From the NCBI RefSeq assembly GCF_023336935.1, contig NZ_JAMBLR010000002.1, forward strand, positions 62,001 through 126,000: a stretch of DNA of 64,000 nt. The letters are read 5' to 3'. The stretch's first letter is position 1. Every line of letters starts with the position of its first letter. A program made the translations under genes and the position numbers. Below the pieces are notes generated by a model. That model saw only the letters and a program-made list of their open reading frames with translations. It searched no databases and was not told where the DNA came from. This document shows positions 60,641 through 64,000 of the stretch, piece after piece. Source of the stretch: Phascolarctobacterium sp. ET69 (GTDB lineage: Bacteria; Bacillota; Negativicutes; Acidaminococcales; Acidaminococcaceae).

Positions 60641-61684
60641 TTATTTGTGCTTAAAAAATTTATTTGCTTCAGCAGTTTTAAACTCAACAGGCATATCGCC
60701 GCTGAACATATTACCGTCCAGCAGATATTTAACCGCTTTAATCCAGTCATTTATCATATCTTCGGTAAAGTTAAACTGGTATGCCATGTCTGAAATCATA
60801 TTCATTTCATTTTCGTAAAATCTTTCATCAACAGCAGCCATTACCAATCCCCAAAATATTAAAGAATCTTTAACCTTATAACTTTCAATATCTACAGCCA
60901 TATAGTCTCCACATAAGTTGATAAAGCAAGTATAATACTTATCCGAATTTATTTGCTTTATTTCTTTATCCAATTCTATAGCAGATATTTCCTCTTTATT
61001 GAATAAATCTATGGTAAAATCAGGCAAAAATAGGCATATACTGTATATTGTTTTAATAAACTCATTTTCTAAATATTGCTTAGCTCTTTTTAAATCAGTA
61101 GGCGGCAAACAAAAAGGTATTACTACAAAATGGTTTTCTTTATTAGACGTTAGCCAAGCAGAAGCCGCTCCTACTATATTGATTAGCATTTTTTCTTTAA
61201 CATTGTTTTTATCTGAATTTTTAAATCTATCAGCAGCTTGATTTTCAAATCCTCTTTTTGCATCTTCAACCATTACTCTTATTTCTCCCTTATAGAAATT
61301 GTTTACAGCATTCTGAAGCTGCAAATTAAATGCTTTCCTTGCATTTGATGCAAGGGAAACACTTTTAGCTGAAGATAAAACCTTATGAGAAGCATCTCTC
61401 ATATCAGAAATAACTTTAGCTACTTCTGGATATTTTGCGACAATATAATCTTTAGTATATGGCTTTGCCAAAACATACATTGCAAGACAGGACAAAGGGT
61501 AGTTGTGGAGCCTTTGTTGGACGAGACATATTTCCAAAAACATCTTTCCTGCAAGAATTCCTGCATCAACATTATTGCGAAATTCTTTTAAATTTTCGTC
61601 AAATGCCGCATTTGCTATTTTAGGGTCTTCACCATTATCAATAGCATTGATAGTTTTCATCATTTGATTAATTACGTTTAACAT
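60641..61684 (-). CDS. TerB-like protein, long paralogue
   Basis: The protein has 347 residues. The C-terminal 80 (FWGLVMAAVDERFYENEMNMIS, then NFTEDMINDWIKAVKYLLDGN) match the paralogue at 59133 closely. An extra N-terminal domain of about 150 residues, helical with KVLSSAKSVSLASNARKAFNLQL, is absent from the short form. AAGGAG precedes ATG 61684. Two unequal paralogues in one operon suggest a heteromeric complex. Confidence 0.74.
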   Translation of the reverse strand: MLNVINQMMKTINAIDNGEDPKIANAAFDENLKEFRNNVDAGILAGKMFLEICLVQQRLHNYPLSCLAMYVLAKPYTKDYIVAKYPEVAKVISDMRDASHKVLSSAKSVSLASNARKAFNLQLQNAVNNFYKGEIRVMVEDAKRGFENQAADRFKNSDKNNVKEKMLINIVGAASAWLTSNKENHFVVIPFCLPPTDLKRAKQYLENEFIKTIYSICLFLPDFTIDLFNKEEISAIELDKEIKQINSDKYYTCFINLCGDYMAVDIESYKVKDSLIFWGLVMAAVDERFYENEMNMISDMAYQFNFTEDMINDWIKAVKYLLDGNMFSGDMPVEFKTAEANKFFKHK

Positions 61685-61705
61685 AATAAACTACTCCTTT
61701 GAAAT

Positions 61706-62659
61706 TTACTTATATAAATCATATATTTTCTTTATCTCGCTTTTAACCCGTTCACGAAACTGGCGCGGTTCTAAAATCTCCATATTGCAGCCCTGCGACA
61801 ACGCCCATTTTACAAAACCTTCGCCGAACACTCGTGCTCCGTATACTTTATATTCGCCTTCATCTTTTATCAGCCAATGGTTCGGCAAACGGTCTTTAAA
61901 GGCTTCTTCCGCCTGCTTTTTACACCGTACTTTTACATTCAACAGTTCCCCGGCATACATAAATTGCAGGCAGTTGCGCATTTTACTGGCATTATAGGTG
62001 TTATACAAATCTTCGCTGTACTGCTCGCCAGTAACATTAAAGCTTTCAATTCGGTCAATTCTAAAAAACGCGGGGTATTTATAACCGGAGCCATCTATAA
62101 AAGCGATTAGGTAAAAGTAAAAATCAGAAAAAATAAAAATCAGCGGCAATACCCGTTTAGTTACCTGCTCACCATTGCCTTTGATGTAGTGCAGGTCAAT
62201 TTTTAAACGCTTGGAAATTACGCGGTTTAAATCTTCAAGCATTTTTAATATCGCTTTGCCGTGTACAGGTGAAATATAATTATCAACTTCGGCATAAACA
62301 GAATTTACGGCTTCCCTGCGCGCCGTTGGGTCAAGCATCATACGTACAGAACGCATTATGCCCTGCATTTCATCTTTGCGCAGAACCTTTGAACCGATTA
62401 AAACTTTAAGTATCGTTATTACTTCGATACTACTGAATTTGTAATTGCTCCAACCGGAAAGGTAATAGGCGTTTTCGCTTTTATTAAAAAGCACTTCAGC
62501 ATTGGAATGGATTTCCGACAGATAGTAACGTATATCCTCAAGGTCCCTGTCTACTGACCTTTCGCTGATATTGTTGCTTTTGGCAAAGTCAGCTTTATTT
62601 AGTTTTTGTCCCTGTATAAGGCTATGGAACAGCCTTAAAATTCTGCTTACTTTGTCCAT
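61706..62659 (-). CDS. WYL domain transcriptional regulator
   Basis: The protein has 317 residues. An N-terminal helix-turn-helix (LNKADFAKSNNISERSVDRDLEDIRYYLS) is followed by the WYL domain from VISKRLKIDLHYIKGNGEQV through VLPLIFIFSDFYFYLIAFID, and a C-terminal WCX-type extension. WYL proteins sense nucleic acids or nucleotide ligands and often control defence loci. GGAGG precedes ATG 62659. As the first gene after XRE copy 2, it likely regulates the downstream operon. Confidence 0.9.
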   Translation of the reverse strand: MDKVSRILRLFHSLIQGQKLNKADFAKSNNISERSVDRDLEDIRYYLSEIHSNAEVLFNKSENAYYLSGWSNYKFSSIEVITILKVLIGSKVLRKDEMQGIMRSVRMMLDPTARREAVNSVYAEVDNYISPVHGKAILKMLEDLNRVISKRLKIDLHYIKGNGEQVTKRVLPLIFIFSDFYFYLIAFIDGSGYKYPAFFRIDRIESFNVTGEQYSEDLYNTYNASKMRNCLQFMYAGELLNVKVRCKKQAEEAFKDRLPNHWLIKDEGEYKVYGARVFGEGFVKWALSQGCNMEILEPRQFRERVKSEIKKIYDLYK

Positions 62660-62746
62660 AATGTGCCTCCTTTCCTTTTATCACGATTATAGCAATCAAG
62701 GACGACAGATTGTGTCGTCCTTGGTTTTTAGTTTGCAAATATCAAT

Positions 62747-62965
62747 TTATTCTTTTATTATTTCGCACACATCTACATCTAATGCCTGAGCGATAAGCAA
62801 AAGCGTTGTAAAAGGCAGGTTCTTTGCATATTTGCCATGCTCGATTTTAGACAAATAAGACGCAGATATACCTGCTTTTTCTGCCAGCTGTTCCTGTGTC
62901 ATGCTTTTAAGCATTCTGTAATAAACGATTTTAGCGCCTATTTGTTTATAACGCATAGCAAACAT
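62747..62965 (-). CDS. XRE family regulator, copy 2 (identical to the gene at 55278)
   Basis: The 72-residue protein is identical to the one at 55278, with the same GGAGG and ATG. It heads the run WYL, TerB-like, unknown, TerB-like, AAA+ and nuclease-like. With two gene copies of one repressor, both transcription units should respond together. Confidence 0.88.
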   Translation of the reverse strand: MFAMRYKQIGAKIVYYRMLKSMTQEQLAEKAGISASYLSKIEHGKYAKNLPFTTLLLIAQALDVDVCEIIKE

Positions 62966-63002
62966 GGTCAAATCCTCCTTTCTTTATTATCCTACTTTAT
63001 AA

Positions 63003-63047
63003 AGCACTTTGTGCTGCTTGCTAGGCAACTACTTGCCTGATAGGCAA
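63003..63047. promoter_or_regulatory. Palindromic operator set upstream of XRE copy 2
   Basis: The same three palindromes as at 55534-55578 occur here: AGCAC-TTT-GTGCT, TTGC-TAG-GCAA and TTGCCT-GAT-AGGCAA. Confidence 0.6.
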
Positions 63048-63089
63048 GACAACGCATTTTTAAGCAGTTTTATGAAGTTATAGTACAAA

Positions 63090-63186
63090 ATAAAGAAGCC
63101 GCTGACATTTCTGCCAGTGGCTCATTTCTATGTTCCCTATGTTTATTTGCAAGGACTTCTGTAACGGACACAAAGCTTGCAAGTTA
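63090..63186 (-). ncRNA. Repeated structured RNA candidate, copy C
   Basis: The GCAAG/CTTGC stem is conserved; the inner stem has changed to TTGTG/TACAG, which keeps pairing through two G-U wobbles on the minus strand. The terminator stem has one A-C mismatch on that strand. It lacks the GTTCC module found beyond copies A and B. Confidence 0.5.
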
Positions 63187-63230
63187 TTCATAGTTATAAT
63201 ATATAATTGATTTTTTCAATTTAACACTTT

Positions 63231-63752
63231 TTACAAATCTAATTGATAATTTGGGCTAACATTATGCTCTTTAAAACGCCGAATTATCTTAAATCCATAC
63301 AGTGTAAGTATCCCACTGACCAAATCTTTTAACTGACATAATTCATCAGGACCAATCTGTAATTTATATCCGTCTACATACTTAACAGAATTAAGAACAT
63401 AGTGGGCATGTAGGTTATCTGTATTACCATGCACGGCATATGCAATTTGACATTTATATCTATCGAACAACATGTCTGCAACGTTTCTTACCACCATATT
63501 AAAACGCTGAATATCTTCTTCATCATCTACTTCTGCTTCTTCTAACGATAAAACCATTTGTATGTATTCATTACCACCGGTTTTATCATAATATTTTTTG
63601 ACGTTAAGCATATCTCTTGCTGCTCTAAACGGGTCTGCACCTTTTGCGTAATAATCTAAAACAAGGTTGTTATGTTCTTTGTTACTTGCAATATAATCTA
63701 TCATCCCTGTTAAAGTCATATTAGTTCCATTATAAAGAGTTATCGTTGCCAT
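63231..63752 (-). CDS. Relaxase (MobA/VirD2-like), catalytic domain only
   Basis: The protein has 173 residues. AYAVHGNTDNLHAHYVLNSV holds the His triad motif of HUH relaxases, and an N-terminal Tyr (ITLYNGTNMTLTGMIDYIASN region) is available for nicking. Classical relaxases run 300-700 residues, so this is a minimal or truncated form. It overlaps the MobC-like gene by 1 base. It marks the element as mobilizable. AGGAGG lies 9 bases before ATG 63752. Confidence 0.8.
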   Translation of the reverse strand: MATITLYNGTNMTLTGMIDYIASNKEHNNLVLDYYAKGADPFRAARDMLNVKKYYDKTGGNEYIQMVLSLEEAEVDDEEDIQRFNMVVRNVADMLFDRYKCQIAYAVHGNTDNLHAHYVLNSVKYVDGYKLQIGPDELCQLKDLVSGILTLYGFKIIRRFKEHNVSPNYQLDL

Positions 63753-64000
63753 TATAAACAACCTCCTAATTTATCAAAAAATTTATCTTTTAAATCATTA
63801 AATTCTGTTCTCAGAGTCTGAGCCATATCATTTCCATTCAATTTCATATGATTGATTTTTTCATCCATTTCTACAATCCTGGTTATCATTGCAGGATCTG
63901 TCTTGTTAATTTTATCTTCCAGTGAAGATTTCCTAATAAAAGCTGTTGGTTTTAACCCTGCTTCTTTACTTCTGGATTGTAACTTTCTGTATTCATCTTC
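63752..64000 (-). CDS. MobC-like relaxosome accessory protein (5' end cut off)
   Basis: The frame is open from the window edge to a TAA that overlaps the relaxase ATG (TAATG). The 82 residues visible include EYRKLQSRSKEAGLKPTAFIRKSSL, the ribbon-helix-helix style core of MobC proteins, and a helical tail. MobC aids relaxase loading at the transfer origin. Its start lies beyond the right edge. Confidence 0.72.
   Translation of the reverse strand, partial: EDEYRKLQSRSKEAGLKPTAFIRKSSLEDKINKTDPAMITRIVEMDEKINHMKLNGNDMAQTLRTEFNDLKDKFFDKLGGCL

Larger units (their letters stand above)
62749..63209. repeat. Long direct repeat, copy 2 (XRE gene plus leader)
   Basis: This is the partner of 55280-55740. 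Identity is near complete over the XRE gene and operators and lower in the RNA module. Confidence 0.85.

Overview
The window looks like the chromosome of an anaerobic gut-type Negativicutes bacterium (Phascolarctobacterium/Acidaminococcus-like). This assignment is an inference from gene style and content only: moderate GC, strong Gram-positive-type ribosome binding sites and intrinsic terminators, a DUF362 ferredoxin, a diaminopropionate ammonia-lyase, an iron alcohol dehydrogenase, a LexA-type SOS box and a split ThrE exporter. No rRNA or ribosomal protein gene is present to fix it.

Backbone, 1-25.1 kb. A MATE exporter (cut by the left edge) is divergent from a TetR regulator, followed by a DUF362 ferredoxin protein. 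Next comes a compact operon (4390-9070) with a circularly permuted ATP-grasp, an alpha-E protein, a transglutaminase-like protein and two AspA/AstE-type M14 proteins. A third M14 gene is divergent from it. Then DUF2130, patatin, a flavin-binding protein, a broken EamA gene, a secreted protein, mnmA, an HD hydrolase, Rrf2, an AEC transporter, a LysM protein behind a LexA box (YneA-like), dpaL, purA-purB, an SLC13-type permease, an intact EamA exporter and an esterase-like hydrolase.

Restriction island, 25.3-34.45 kb. An AlbA_2/ATPase-type regulator is followed by a Type I restriction-modification operon (hsdR-hsdM-hsdS) that ends in an unrecognised 659-residue coiled-coil membrane protein. Matching scraps of a HicB-like antitoxin tail lie on both sides of the restriction genes.

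Backbone, 34.5-41.5 kb. Aldo/keto reductase, nitroreductase, pyroglutamyl peptidase, iron alcohol dehydrogenase, a secreted protein, a uracil-DNA glycosylase-family protein, the two-part ThrE exporter and a ParE/Phd toxin-antitoxin pair.

Integrative mobilizable or conjugative element, 41.56 kb to beyond the right edge. It starts inside a tRNA-Gly gene whose 3' half is absent at this junction. It carries a tyrosine integrase, an excisionase-like protein, a DUF927-like replication helicase, a divergent 499-residue orphan, a serine recombinase scrap, a lipoprotein, an ERF/Cas4-like/DUF932 recombination block and, at the right edge, a relaxase and a MobC-like protein. Its centre (53.5-63.0 kb) is a co-oriented cassette: two GTPases, an XRE regulator, a nuclease-like glycine-rich protein, a Ycf46-type AAA+ ATPase, two TerB-like paralogues, a 274-residue unknown and a WYL regulator. 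An identical XRE gene sits at both ends of the cassette's main part. A repeated, structured intergenic module occurs three times in the cassette. This cassette is the best candidate here for an undescribed system, possibly anti-phage or element-maintenance; that role is an inference.
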